From Effrenium voratum (taxonomy: Eukaryota; Sar; Dinophyceae; Suessiales; Symbiodiniaceae): 64,000 nt of DNA. The DNA lies in the NCBI GenBank assembly GCA_963377175.1, contig CAUJNA010001835.1, positions 370,001 through 434,000 on the forward strand. Reading direction: 5' to 3'. Shown piece after piece: positions 22,830 to 33,720 of this stretch. Both the position numbers and the translations under genes were made by a program. Position 1 is the first letter of the stretch. Every line of letters starts with the position of its first letter. The notes below the pieces were generated by a model that did not search any database, was not told where the DNA came from, and saw only the letters and a program-made list of their open reading frames with translations.

Positions 22830-23273
22830 TTGTTTCAGACCATTCCCGCTTTTTGTTGCTTAGAATCGGCGGTCCTTGAGCCTCCGTTCCACAAACAAGT
22901 GCATACTCCCAAGCTGCGTAGGCATTCGAGGACAGACCTGCATTTAAATCAAGCCAGGCGATCGCCGAAAAACATGCTCTTCAGACAAGCCGCGAAGACT
23001 TGGGTGGCAAATAATTGCAAAGCCACACCTCCCACTCAATGGTCCCTCCGTATCCGAATTCGTCATGTTTCGCGATGGAGCTGTGCGGTGAGCAGGGTGC
23101 GCGAGCCGACGGGCAAGCAAACAATCAAATCTGGGCGGTTTTTGTGTAACCCGGATGGTATATATCCCCCCCTTTTCGGCCGTATAACTATATATTGGGT
23201 CTGTCTTAGAATGGGACCAAACCCCTCCCACCCCAACTTCGCGGTATATAAAACCACCCCAAAGGCACCCTGA
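22830..23273 (+). CDS. Candidate ORF, unknown protein
   Basis: 147 codons open. The first two thirds are basic and protein-like (RRHSRTDLHLNQARRSPKNM, FRQAAKTWVANNCKATPP); the last third enters repeat-like sequence with TATATA-type stretches. The minus strand is open over most of the same region. No domain recognised. If there is an exon it probably ends before about 23130. Confidence 0.2.
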   Translation: MFQTIPAFCCLESAVLEPPFHKQVHTPKLRRHSRTDLHLNQARRSPKNMLFRQAAKTWVANNCKATPPTQWSLRIRIRHVSRWSCAVSRVREPTGKQTIKSGRFLCNPDGIYPPLFGRITIYWVCLRMGPNPSHPNFAVYKTTPKAP

Positions 23274-23677
23274 ACTGAACAAAAGACATGCCAATCGACA
23301 AAACTTGGCATAAGCGAAGTGCTGAAAGACCTGCATCGATGCCCTGAAAACCCCCTTCAGGGTCTGAACTTGGGAAGGGGAAGAAACCTGGGTCGTAACC
23401 CCTTTGTCTTTTCCGGAGGTCCGTGAAGGAAAAGGGGGCTTGATATAGGGACCTGAAATCTGGTGTGAAGGAAACTCAAAAGGAAAGCCACCGTTTTGGG
23501 TCCCGTGTTTTGACATGGAGAGGACAGGTTCCCACACTTGCTTTTGGGGTCTCAAAACCTCCTTTTTGACCCCATTCGTTTACATCCTTTTTGGGAGCCG
23601 ACAGTTGGGTGCCATCGACGCAAATGGTCGAATCTCGACGATCATTTGGGAACTAACCAGCCAACCACCTGATCGGG

Positions 23678-23701
23678 CTTAAGCCCCGGCCGGGGCTTAA
23701 G
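23678..23701. repeat. Perfect 24-bp palindrome
   Basis: Self-complementary without a spacer, centred between 23689 and 23690; one arm reads CTTAAGCCCCGG. No copy elsewhere in the window was noticed. Confidence 0.9.
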
Positions 23702-24259
23702 AAGAAAAAAACACCGGTTCCTGTTTGGGGGTGCTCTCAACCATGGGATTGTTTTGTTGTTTCTGATGTGTTGGGTTCTCCAAACCTAGGTCTATGAATG
23801 GACTGTTTACCCCGCCTTCAGACCCCGACCCCGACCCCGAAGCAGTTGGAGCAAAATTGGGTTTGGTCTCGAAACCTGTCTGGCCCCACAAATCGGAAGC
23901 GGGGTAGAGACAAAAAGGGGAATGCCATCTACAGCGCAAGCGGATAAGAAATCATTGGAGAACTTCAAGGGCTGGGATTTGTCAAGCCCGCAACTGCTCT
24001 TACTGAGAAATTGAGCACCCTGGATTTGCCTCAATTTCACCCTGGCGTTGGTTGTAGTCCGCTTTGTCACCCAGGAGACAAGGCTAGCCGGTCACAAGTC
24101 ACATGCTGGGTTTATCACTAACTTGGTTGTTTCTGCGCATAGGCAACCCCCACAAAATGGGTGCTTTCCTTTTACGTACAACTCGTGTTGCCCTTAAAAC
24201 GTGAACCAAACATGTGTTCTCTCATGTTAGGACTGTAGGGTGTTGGGATCCTATGAATT

Positions 24260-24574
24260 GTGCTTGTGCTCAATGCTTTCCAAAGTTCCTTTCTCGTGCT
24301 TCTCGAGGACATGTCCAAGAGCAGCCTTGCCAAACCGGTCCGAACTACCCTGAGCCGCTTGATTCACAACTTTACTGTCGCTCACGGTGCGGAGAAGCAT
24401 AATAAATGTTATGCTGACTTCCCTGACACTCAACCCACTACCTCCCAAAATACACCAAAGGCTCCGAAATCAGACAATCTACACCCTCAAACCGCTGGGC
24501 CCGGACTCTCCATTAAGGGTTTGCCTCAAAATCGGGGTGCCCCCAAAATGCGTGCTCGTCTGTTTTCCCTTTGA
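24260..24574 (+). CDS. Candidate exon, unknown protein
   Basis: The first 55 or so codons look coding: FQSSFLVLLEDMSKSSLAKP, then VRTTLSRLIHNFTVAHGAEK. An internal Met (MSKSSL) could be a start. After about residue 60 the frame runs into a dispersed repeat (family H, near 24524), so the true exon probably stops earlier, around 24430. No family recognised; the antisense frame 24251-24448 is also open. Confidence 0.28.
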   Translation: MLVLNAFQSSFLVLLEDMSKSSLAKPVRTTLSRLIHNFTVAHGAEKHNKCYADFPDTQPTTSQNTPKAPKSDNLHPQTAGPGLSIKGLPQNRGAPKMRARLFSL

Positions 24575-25560
24575 ACCAGCCCCAAGCGATCACGCAAGCA
24601 CATTCGCCCCGATAAGCTAAAGGCCCTTTGGCTTCGGCAAAAAAGCCGCAGCTTGCAACTTCCGGCGCCAGCCCCTGCCTTGAAAAGTCACACGCACAAA
24701 CTCCATGCCGGGCGATGAGCGAATGAGCCGTCCGGGAAAATACATCACCCTAGTGTTGCTGTGAAGACAAAAGGAACAACATCCCAATGCCTCCAAGGGC
24801 AATATTAACTTTACCAACAGTCTCACTTGGCCAAACGAACTGGACTAAGCAGACTCTGTGTTTGGTAAATACTGACCAACACTGGGCATCGCTCGAATGG
24901 AGAGCTTTGGGCAAGTGCGTGAGGCAACCCTCAAACAAGTCGACTCGTCAGCGAAAATGGCGAGATCACCTTCCAACGGGCTTTTGGAACATTGGCCAAT
25001 GCCAAGATGCGGTCGATTCGCTTACAAGTGAGCCCCTTATGAGAGCCAACCCACAACTCCCCCTCTGACCATGGAGCCTACCAAAAACAGGAGCTGTTGG
25101 GTTCCCGTGAAAACAAACAACAACTTAGGTTCCCTTCACCACAGTGCGAGCCTGAGGGGTCTTTGCAGCCCCTAGGACAGGCTCACAATAAAACCAATCA
25201 TCTTGGGATTCAGCCAATGGGCACTTTGAAAGAGACCTGTGAAGTAAGAAATCTCCTGCTGGAGCTATTGACAACCGAGTTTGTTCGATGGCCTGACCGA
25301 AAAGTGACTTCGTCTCAGCGCCCAGTAAAAGCCAGCCATAAAAAAAAGGATTCCCACTCTACATGTTTGAATGCGCGGCCGCCTAATCCCACAATCGCAA
25401 TTCGGAACCTCCGGCACAAGGGAAACAAATCCAGCAGGTGATCATGCGGGTTGACTTCGACACCAGCGAGTCTTGCTTAACGTTCAACCCGAGAATTGAA
25501 ACCTGTTCGCGAGGTTGGTCAGACGGCAAGTGGACATGGTGTTGTGTCAAAACGGGGGAA

Positions 25561-25594
25561 CACGCACACACACACACACACACTCACACACACA
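25561..25594. repeat. CA microsatellite
   Basis: CA repeats with one CTCA interruption. Confidence 0.93.
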
Positions 25595-25710
25595 ACCTGG
25601 TATCTTACTTCCTTTTAAGGGCCAAACACATGAGCAATCGTTTCCCATCATGGCCTGAGAATCTGCGACCTGACGACCCCGGACTGCAACATTCCCCCTC
25701 TATTGGGAGC

Positions 25711-25741
25711 CTGTGACGTGCAGAATTAACTCACGTCACAG
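25711..25741. repeat. Short inverted repeat with 11-nt loop
   Basis: CTGTGACGTG (25711-25720) pairs perfectly with CACGTCACAG (25732-25741). It sits at the start of an open frame of 75 codons (25713-25940, +) that has some protein-like character but no recognised domain. Confidence 0.8.
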
Positions 25742-26479
25742 TCTGTGCGGGCGATCTATTCTTAGACCGCGCCGATCTGTCTGCTTCTCCAAAGCAGAGA
25801 ACGCCGCGTTCCGCCAAGATGTGAGTTTGCCTTCCACCCGGATACAGATCGGATGTCCTAACTGTTGGACATGGCCAACCACACTCAACCCCGACGCCAT
25901 TGCAAAAAAAGTCCTTGCTCCCTTCTGTTTTTGCAACTAGGTCATTTAGGTTCTAATACGTGGATTCCTTTGGGATGCTGCGCACATGATTGCCAGGGAT
26001 CGATCATTCTCAAAGTGGCAAGTTTTCCGTGAACAAAACCCATAAAACGCCTCACCTAACATGGATGAAACCCGACCACTATTGGGATAACCCACCGACC
26101 AAACCGTTGAGAAGCCAAAGGACTTCATGTCAATATAACCAGCCCCTTGAACACATAGGATCTGACGCGCAAAACCCAAAAAAGGACCCGCGCCGGACTT
26201 CGCTCTCTGCTCGGGACACTCAGTCCCTCAAGCGCGCGACCCGAGGCAGAGCTCCGGCCGTCGAACGAGAAGGTCTACCTGGAGTCTTCCTTCTGACCAT
26301 TTGTGAAGGATCATGAAGACTCTACGTAGCCATTAAAGTACCTTGCCTTCTGAGATCCTACAACTCACATACCAAGCGCCCCCTTTCCTGTGGGGATGCT
26401 AGCTCCAATCCCTATGCGCTCTGCGCCCGCAGGGTTCGAGTTCTCCTCAGGTGTCAGCTGAGCCACTTGCCTTCTGGCA

Positions 26480-26990
26480 AACGCGACCAGATACTCGTAT
26501 GCATGGTCAAAATTACATGCCCAGCACTATTCCGACTAAGCAGAGATAGGAACTGTAAATAAAATAAAAGACGAGAAAGATAAATACATAGCACATCAAT
26601 GAGTGACGCAGGATAAAATAACTGCATGTTAAGATACGACCATAAGATAGAGAGTTGTCTACAGGAAGTTAACCACCTATCCAAAGAAGAATCATCATTA
26701 AATTCCCGTAAACCAAAATCAGAGAGTGCTTGTTTTTTTCCCCCTCAGAAACCACGACAATCATTCAATCTACTACATATGTGCAAATAGCATGAATAGC
26801 ATAAAGGTGAGACTTACCACATTTGTTTAACAAAAATGCTGACAAACGTAACTAATATTATTCAGCCTGCATCGTTATTTGGCACAGCTTTTAACGTTGC
26901 AGATTGGCAGAATACATGACGTTAAGGTATGAATATCATATGAAACGGAGTTGGTAATCCACAAAAGATGCTAACCGTGTGAACCCAAAC
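26480..26990. other. AT-rich island, no gene recognised
   Basis: About 500 bp AT-rich, similar in texture to 12780-13480 and to the cob block. A minus-strand frame (26454-26684) encodes a hydrophobic peptide, which AT-rich DNA tends to give; I could not match it to a mitochondrial protein. Confidence 0.5.
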
Positions 26991-27083
26991 TGTCTGATTC
27001 CCAAAGGTCAGATTCGATCCAGCGTTTGCTCCTTTTCGGGCCACAACGCTTCATCTTGATGGTTCTCAGCAGGGAATGAGGGA

Positions 27084-27365
27084 ATGACCGCTCTAAACCA
27101 TCCCGTATGTTTTCCTTTGAGAGAATCAGAGCACCAGCAAGTTCTTGCAGCGTTTCTCAAACAGCAGCGTACGCCTCCGATTTCCAGTTTCGTGTCATTC
27201 GCTGACCAACCGCAGCTTGGACCCGGTTCAACCCATCCTCTCTGGACACTGGCTCAACCGACTCACAGCTTCCGCACCGAAACCGGGCGAACGGCTCGCT
27301 ATGATCAACTCCAGCCAAACGGATCGAGGCGTGCGGCTTTTTGGGGACATGAGCTTGGAAATTAA
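27084..27365 (+). CDS. Candidate exon, strand ambiguous
   Basis: Plus strand: 93 codons with HQQVLAAFLKQQRTPPISSF, then FADQPQLGPGSTHPLWTLAQ, ending in a stop. Minus strand over 27157-27375: 72 codons with LAGVDHSEPFARFRCGSCES, equally protein-like. One of them may be real, but the sequence does not let me choose. No family recognised. Confidence 0.22.
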   Translation: MTALNHPVCFPLRESEHQQVLAAFLKQQRTPPISSFVSFADQPQLGPGSTHPLWTLAQPTHSFRTETGRTARYDQLQPNGSRRAAFWGHELGN

Positions 27366-27543
27366 AACTGCGCACAGCGTGTCAGTTGGGTAGCGGCCGG
27401 CCAAACACAGAACAAAGCACGGCACACATCAGGATATCAAAAGACTGCGAACTGTTTGTTCTGGTCATGATGTAAACCAGGGGCTTCAACATGAAAATAG
27501 ATTACCCCACAAATCCCTTCCAATCATTCAGGCCACACAAAGG

Positions 27544-27561
27544 TACTCCTTGCAAGGAGTA
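27544..27561. repeat. Perfect 18-bp palindrome
   Basis: TACTCCTTGCAAGGAGTA, self-complementary throughout, just upstream of a local cluster of duplications. Confidence 0.9.
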
Positions 27562-27600
27562 ACTTCGGCGCTGTCAGGTTGCTGGGTTCATGGTAGATCC

Positions 27601-27650
27601 TGGGAAACCCAAACTCCCACATTTCTGGGAAACCCAAACTCCCGCATTTC
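27601..27650. repeat. 25-bp tandem duplication
   Basis: Two head-to-tail 25-bp units (27601-27625 and 27626-27650), each starting TGGGAAACCCAAACTCCC, with one mismatch. Confidence 0.95.
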
Positions 27651-27683
27651 TTGGTCAGGGCTTTTGACTGGGTGACCTGAAAG

Positions 27684-27730
27684 GATTGTCCCGAAAACGG
27701 GCCCCGACAAGGCGATTCCTTTTGTAAGGT
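27684..27730 (+). repeat. 47-bp direct repeat, copy 1
   Basis: Starts GATTGTCCCGAAAACGGGCC and ends CCTTTTGTAAGGT. Copy 2 is at 27848-27894, with 45 of 47 positions identical, making this one of the youngest duplications in the window. Confidence 0.95.
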
Positions 27731-27847
27731 ATTCCTTGAGGTCCAAGACCAAAACTGATCTCGTTTGCTCTCTGCTCCGCTGTGAAAAGCTTAACTTTTA
27801 GCGGTTTAATGGAAAACTCAATAGTTGGCAAAAAGTTGAAGTGAAAT

Positions 27848-27894
27848 GATTGTCCCGAAAACGGGCCCCGACAAGGCGTGTCCTTTTGTAAGGT
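27848..27894 (+). repeat. 47-bp direct repeat, copy 2
   Basis: Differs from copy 1 at two adjacent bases only. The sequence between the copies includes a family K fragment (AAAAGCTTAACTTTT near 27785). Confidence 0.95.
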
Positions 27895-28045
27895 CCCGTT
27901 CCCGCTTCCATGGAGGGTCCGAACTCTGATGCCTAGGGCGTGAGTTCATCTATTCTGGGCTGCTAACCCTGGGGTTCAGTTACCACCAATAAAACAAAGG
28001 GGGTGATCCAAACCACCAACCACCAACCACCAATAAAACAAAGGT

Positions 28046-28120
28046 TCAAACCACCAACCACCATCGTTTACCTAAGAATTGTCATCCAAACTGCGGCCTT
28101 GCCGTTCTTTTCATGGGTTC
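28046..28120 (+). repeat. Dispersed repeat shared with 30570
   Basis: CACCATCGTTTACCT, then AATTGTCATC, then TTGCCGTTCTTTT recurs at 30570-30640 as CACCATTGTTTACCT, GATTGTCATC and TTGCCATTCTTTT, in the same order and spacing. Simple ACCACCA repeats lie upstream. Confidence 0.7.
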
Positions 28121-29728
28121 AAGGAACCTTAGGGTTAGTATATTTTCGGCGCCACCTCTTCAAAAAGAAAGCCGCGCGGGGACCGGCTTTGGTCACTGTC
28201 GTTTTTGCAGGTACTCTTGTTGGGTCCGGCTTTGTCGGGAAATGAACGGAAAACACCAACTGGATTTAACCGCAGAACTACTTCTAAAATGATGGGCACC
28301 AGGACCGTCGCCCCTTTTTCTCACGAGGGTGGATTGGCGGGTTCAAACTCTTTTGGCACTAAAATGGTCCGACCAAAAAGTATAAATGAGTGCGGTTCCT
28401 TTTTGAGGTGGTACCCCCCTTCTGTGTCTGTGTTAACGCACAAGCTGGAGAAAAAAAGACGCCATTTTGGGGGAGGTAAAAACCACCACACTCAACTTGT
28501 TTGGTTTTCTCGGATGTCCAGTGGATTCTCACGCCACGTTCCAGCCTGCAGCCCTCTCGAGAGAGAGCTCCGAATATGTACAAAGGATGGCAGAAGCCTC
28601 GCTTGAGATCACTTCCGATCCAGTGGTTGCTTCGTCGAAACCTGGTTGGCCCAAAAAAAAACCGAGCTTGCTGAATGCCACTGGTCATAACAGAAAAGTA
28701 CAAAGTCCAACTCGGGAAGTCGGGATATCTAGGGATCGAGTCTCACTTCCGATTCGTGGATCCGAAGTCCAGAAGTGTTTGACCGCAAAGGGTAAATCAA
28801 CAAGTGACTAAACTCAGTTGTTCAGTAACCCTGGAAACAAAGGGAGCCATTTTTGGGGAAGACCATTTTTAGTGGGGCAGCCACCCAAACAAAAGGGAAA
28901 AAGGGTGCCACTGAACAACTGAGTAAAGTCCAGGAATTCGAGTGAGGAGTGATTGCCACAATCTGAGATACTCAATGACCCCCATTTGAGGCTGGAGACA
29001 GGCAGTCCTAGGATTATTGTCCAGAGTTCGAACCATGATGGCTATTACCCCCTGCCAAACAAGTTGAGAACTGAGTGCAGCAGGGAAAATCATGAATTGC
29101 CCCAAAACAGATACAGGTTAATTAAAGATCCAGCGGCATTCCAGAACTCCTGCATCTTGGCACGGAACAACCTGTGACTCTTCCAAGCATCGCCTCAGAT
29201 TTATCTGACGTCCCAAGTGAGAACTGTGACCCCTGTGGATCCCTGTGGACTGTGGTGGACAATATTTAGGTGGGGATATCCACCCACCGCTGGAGGTGGC
29301 TCCCTGAATTTCAACAGAGCCATTAGGGTTGGGGGCTGCTACAAAACACATTACCGACATTCCCCAACTCTGGTGGGAGGGAGTAGATCCTCAAATCAGC
29401 CAACTACGAGGCATATTGACCTGGAACCAAACATGGGAGATCATGGGAGGGGGTCTCCAAAATCCAAACATGTGTGTCCTATTCTTCTCACAGGAATCGA
29501 TGGAGATATCTGGCAAGTGAGAAGCGTCATCAGCTTTCTCCATTGGGGTTGGGAAGATTTCAAGTTGAGAGGGTTACTAGCTTGGAGGCGTGTAGGGTAA
29601 CAGGGATCCTTACATTGTACACCTGATCATTGCCTTGTAAATGGTGGTTTCCATTTATTTTGGTGGAACAAGCCATGTTTCAAATGGGCAAACTTTACCC
29701 TTTAAGGAGCCCTGGGTAAGGGTTCTTC

Positions 29729-29748
29729 GTCGCAGGCCGGCCTGCGAC
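29729..29748. repeat. Perfect 20-bp palindrome
   Basis: GTCGCAGGCCGGCCTGCGAC, self-complementary with no spacer. Confidence 0.92.
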
Positions 29749-30281
29749 AGCTGAAAAAACAAAAACAAAACAAACAGCGAGAGCTTCTGCTGGCGGCAGC
29801 GCTCTGGCCGCGCCTCTTTGTTTGCTGACCCAGCCTTGGCTCTATCATTCCATAAAGACAGCTGGGAACCAGTTCCAAATTCCTGGAGTCTCCGTGACCC
29901 TTCCAACATGGGGTCATAAAGTTGAGGGTCATGGCCCCATGATCTAAGGGTCGGGTTGTTTTTGGCTCCCGAGCTCAACTTGTTGCTTATACTCTGGTCT
30001 CAAGAAAATGAATATGTTGGTTCCCATGTACAAACAGGAGCGAAACAACCGAAAAGCACTGTAGGAAACATGCAAGAACCAGTGGATCCACTTACCCTTG
30101 TAAGCAGGGATAATCATGTGAATGACCGTCCACATTGATTGGATTCCGCACTGACATGGAATTTTGGTGATTGATCCACTTTTCCTAGTGATATGTTGGG
30201 GCTCGTGTGCCCTATGTCATCCCCCTTGCGCAGTACATGACTGCAACTATTGCCCCTTCCAATTGAGTAGCAAACACATGG

Positions 30282-30557
30282 GTGTATCGTAGTTTCTCGC
30301 TTAACGGGAACAAAAGGACGTTACCATCTTTGGGGTACCCCGATTTTATGAAGCAACTCTTCCGACCTACGATAGATGCCGCGACTGGACCAAAGAGAAC
30401 GAACCGTCGCCTTTTTGAGGTCAGATTCGGGAAGCCGCTGGCCGGGTCTGGTCTAGCGATTCAAACGCGAAGGACATCCCATGGACTTTCAGTGGCCGGC
30501 CGGACACATCTCTGTTCCAACCAGGCAACCAGTTTCCTGAGGATCAAACCACCATGA
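30282..30557 (+). CDS. Candidate exon, basic unknown protein
   Basis: 91 codons open. The middle is protein-like and basic (RPTIDAATGPKRTNRRLFEV, RFGKPLAGSGLAIQTRRTSH). The frame ends at a stop inside a repeat (30544 onward), so the true end may be a splice site upstream. No domain recognised. Confidence 0.22.
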   Translation: MYRSFSLNGNKRTLPSLGYPDFMKQLFRPTIDAATGPKRTNRRLFEVRFGKPLAGSGLAIQTRRTSHGLSVAGRTHLCSNQATSFLRIKPP

Positions 30558-30569
30558 AGAAAATGGGGA

Positions 30570-30640
30570 CTAATATAACCACCATTGTTTACCTGAGGAT
30601 TGTCATCATGCAAATTTGGTCCTTGCCATTCTTTTGATGG
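30570..30640 (+). repeat. Dispersed repeat shared with 28046
   Basis: Second copy of the repeat described at 28046-28120, about 2.5 kb away in the same orientation. Confidence 0.7.
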
Positions 30641-31136
30641 GGGCAAGGACCCCTAGGGTTCCTGCTTCTCAACGTAAGTGTCCAGCGCTGTGCAGGTCCA
30701 GTGGGAAAAAAGACCTCAAGACACCATCTGTGAGCTACCTGGTGTCGCGGAGCGACCAAGCTCCCGCTACAGCTCAAGAAACCTCCCATGTTGCTTGCCA
30801 ACCCTTGGTATGGTTTGCAAAAAAGCACTTTGCTTTTATGCAGCCGCCAAACATAAGAATGAAACACTTGCCAAGAACAGCTGACTTGTAATGTTGCTTG
30901 CCCAATGAATCAGGTCCCAAGAGCGAAAACAAACAAAAAGATAAACAAGAGGAACCATTTGGGGGTGCATGTCATCATTTCGAGACCAACCCCAATCGCT
31001 AGCACCACAATTCTGACGTCATCCAATCGCCTGAACTCAGTTGCTCCCTCCGCCCACTCTCGCCGAACGCGCAAAAGGACGTTTGACATCTTACATCTAG
31101 GTGTGTTTCAAACAAAAACACCTAGGCTTAAGAAAA

Positions 31137-31162
31137 ACACACACACACACACACACACACAC
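31137..31162. repeat. CA microsatellite
   Basis: CA dinucleotide run. Just upstream, CTAGGTGTGTTT and AAAAACACCTAG form a small imperfect stem-loop (about 31097-31125). Confidence 0.93.
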
Positions 31163-31225
31163 GCAGACACATGCGCGTGCTTCAATTAAAATAAAAACAT
31201 CTAGGGGGCTAAGGTTAGACCAAAG

Positions 31226-31364
31226 ACCAGCCATTTGCACAAGTGGGTATTGGCCGCTCCTGATCGGCATAACGGTGCATGGAGTTGCCGTCGCCGAATC
31301 GTCAAGTCTCAACCGGGGAGTCTCGCGAGCGAGTCAGCTGGCATACCAAATCGGCCCACGTCAG
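31226..31364 (+). CDS. Candidate exon ending at CAG/GTAAGC
   Basis: From an AG at 31224-31225 the frame encodes about 46 residues, including YWPLLIGITVHGVAVAESSS and LNRGVSRASQLAYQIGPRQ, ending exactly at CAG with the donor GTAAGC starting at 31365. The donor is a strong consensus and falls between codons. It also coincides with the left end of a family A-like repeat (ACGTCAGGTAAG), so the repeat may supply the splice site. No family recognised. Confidence 0.38.
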
Positions 31365-31447
31365 GTAAGCAAATTATGATTTCAGCAACTAGGATAACAG
31401 TGATGAGTCATTTGACAACTGCGGTCATTACGACCTACTTACCAATG
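31358..31447 (+). mobile_element. Possible family A element (introner-like)
   Basis: The left end CACGTCAGGTAAG matches the family A end at 62483 and the inverted right end at 12246-12264. The right side CCTACTTACC reads GGTAAGTAGG on the other strand, again family A-like. The interior is diverged. If correct, the element begins at the end of the candidate exon at 31226-31364. Confidence 0.4.
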
Positions 31448-32015
31448 AGGGCTGAACATCCTGAATCTTTCCACTACAGTTCAAAATCACGTCGCCGGAC
31501 CCCACTTCCACTGATCCTCCCCTTGTTCACTTGTTCACCCACGCTAAAGTGAGCGAATCCCGAGCTCCCAACCGAGCACAACGGACCGAGCACGGCATCT
31601 TTGCCCTTACAAGTCACGTGAGCATCCACCCCCCCGCGCCTGTGATTGAAAGCACAGAGCGCGACATGCGCGACAGCTGAGAGAAGGAACCGGAAGGGCT
31701 CAACAAATCAGAAGTGAATAGTAAACTCAAGGACCATTTGTGAGATGGTATTCCTCACATTAAAGAAGCATAGGCAATTTGTTGTTCCCCTTAATGCTGA
31801 TGTACGAGTAGCGATGAATGCTTCCAATTCAGCTTTCACGTGGCTGCATACATGGGGGTCACTATAGTCCCATTTGCATCTTTTGTCCCCAGCAAACAAA
31901 ATGATGCAATATTCCCCAGTGATAGATTTCTTTCAAAACCATCAGGGGATCTTTTCCTTTTCTTTAAGCAAAAAAAACACATTTCAGCAAACGGAAGCCT
32001 CCCTCTCTCAAAAAG

Positions 32016-32495
32016 TTGAAACTGGGGCTCGCATCCTGGAGGTCTGGGTTCTCCACAACCCCAACCTTCGCACCAAAGGCCCCAAAATTCGGAACCCGAC
32101 CAGTGGAGAAACCCAAAAACGACACTTTCCTGAGGGAACGGTTCCACGAGTTGCGCTTCTCATCTTCCCGTGTCGAGCACCTTCCGCCACCCGCAACTCC
32201 CAAAGGAGGACTCAGCGCCGCGCCTACGCCACACAACCACAGCGCACGCGTGGAAACGCGCGCGCGCACGTTTTGGCCTTGCGATCTGACCATTGGATGC
32301 GGCTTGGGACAAATCGAAACCAGGGCTTGTCTAATGGTACACACCTCCAGTGGATTCCGAGGAAAACATCCATTGGATCTTCGGTTGAAGGGAGGCCAAA
32401 GACAAACGAGCGCCGTTCAAATTGAAATCCAGTTCCCACCAATCCAAACCACTAAGGATTACCTAATCAGATGCCCAGAGTGTGGGACAGAATGA
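32016..32495 (+). CDS. Candidate ORF, unknown basic protein
   Basis: 159 codons open, with long protein-like tracts (PVEKPKNDTFLRERFHELRF, SSRVEHLPPPATPKGGLSAA, PLDLRLKGGQRQTSAVQIEI) and a C-terminal CPECG before the stop. The antisense frame (31964-32344) is open too. No domain recognised. The 5' end is probably not a true start, and exon borders cannot be set. Confidence 0.25.
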   Translation: MKLGLASWRSGFSTTPTFAPKAPKFGTRPVEKPKNDTFLRERFHELRFSSSRVEHLPPPATPKGGLSAAPTPHNHSARVETRARTFWPCDLTIGCGLGQIETRACLMVHTSSGFRGKHPLDLRLKGGQRQTSAVQIEIQFPPIQTTKDYLIRCPECGTE

Positions 32496-33117
32496 AGGTC
32501 ATGTCGGCATTTAGAGAGTCCACGTTTTTTCTTATTGTGGCTCCACCCATTGCTTTAGTGGACCAGAAGAGTCCATGGTTTGCCCGAATGACTTTTTTTG
32601 GGATCTTCGAGAAAACCCAAACAATTCCCCAAAACCAGGTTTGGACCATGCCAAATTCTGCTTGCACTTGCAAGAAACTGGAAACATCCGCTCTGAGAAT
32701 GCAAATTCAAGGGTATCCCACAGAACACCCCCAAAAACCAGAATAAGGGCCATGGTTTTAGTGGACGAGGATAGTGGAAGCCACAGAATGGCCCAGCCCC
32801 AGCCGCCCCTATCATCCCCAACTTTGTGCCCGCAACCTTCAAGGATTCCACGCTTCTCTCTCTCTCTTTCTCTCTAAAAAAAACACATTCACAGAACCAG
32901 ATTCAGACCATTCCCTTGGATCGAATCTACACGAATAAAATGCTATTGTGTAGTCCTCCTGATTACACAATCCCCAGTTGACCCCAGCCCAAATATCCAG
33001 TTGCGAGGAAAAGGTGCCACAGGTTTGCTTGGTTGATTTCGTTAAAGTTGCAAAAAAAACAGCGACCTATTTCTGGTCGTCAAATTGCAGGTCTCGCTTA
33101 GGAATTGTTCTTATTGG

Positions 33118-33230
33118 CTTTGATTTGCGGGGACTTCTGGAAAATACAAACATGTCCAGCAGTGATAGATTCCCTTTAAAACCAGCAGGAAGACTTGATC
33201 CATATTGCTTAATACTAAGCAAATGGAAGT
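33118..33230 (+). mobile_element. Family L element, decayed ends
   Basis: Contains CATGTCCAGCAGTGATAGAT and TTCCCTTTAAAACCAGCAGG, then ACTAAGCAAATGGAAGT at the right, in the same order as the family L copy at 10354-10547. The left end CTTTGATTTGC is a degenerate form of the terminal repeat. It lacks the TA microsatellite. Confidence 0.5.
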
Positions 33231-33720
33231 AGTTCACCTTTGCATCACTTAGCATCCCGTGGTCTTCAACCTGCATCCAGAGTCCAGAGTCTCGGAGTCG
33301 GAGTTTCTGAAATCGAGGCCGAGATCTGAATTGGACGCTGACAGGCCCTGCGACATCCCGAAGGAGTGAGAGAGTGAGGCTCGGGTTTAAGGGGTGCCAT
33401 TGGTCTATGGACAAACCCGAGTGAAGCACAACCGGGTTGACCGCTGTGTCTGACTTCCTGAGTGGCCAAAAACGTCTAAACTGTGTGGTTACCACTAAGA
33501 TGGTCTTCCTAAATAGTATAAAGTCCAGGAACGCAGGGAGTGAGTTGCAAAGAATCTCGTTCTGGCCTGTGAAAGCAGCCTTAGCTCTGGTTGGTATGTT
33601 AGCCCAGTGGCCATAACGGCGCCCTTTCAATCCGGGCTCATTTATATATAAAGGGAACCACATCCCGAACATACTGCGGATGGATGCGAGATCCGATTCA
33701 CATCAATTGAAAACACGGTA

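Noticed and set aside
26420..26450. Possible tRNA T-loop (GGTTCGAGTTC)
   Set aside because: The flanking bases do not form a T stem, and no acceptor or anticodon arm can be built around it. Similar strings at 40121 and 53446 fail in the same way.
28455..28475. CGCCATTTTGG resembling part of the dinoflagellate spliced leader
   Set aside because: Only a short stretch agrees with the leader's CCATTTTGGCTCAAG end, and it continues GGGG. No other relic was found by eye.
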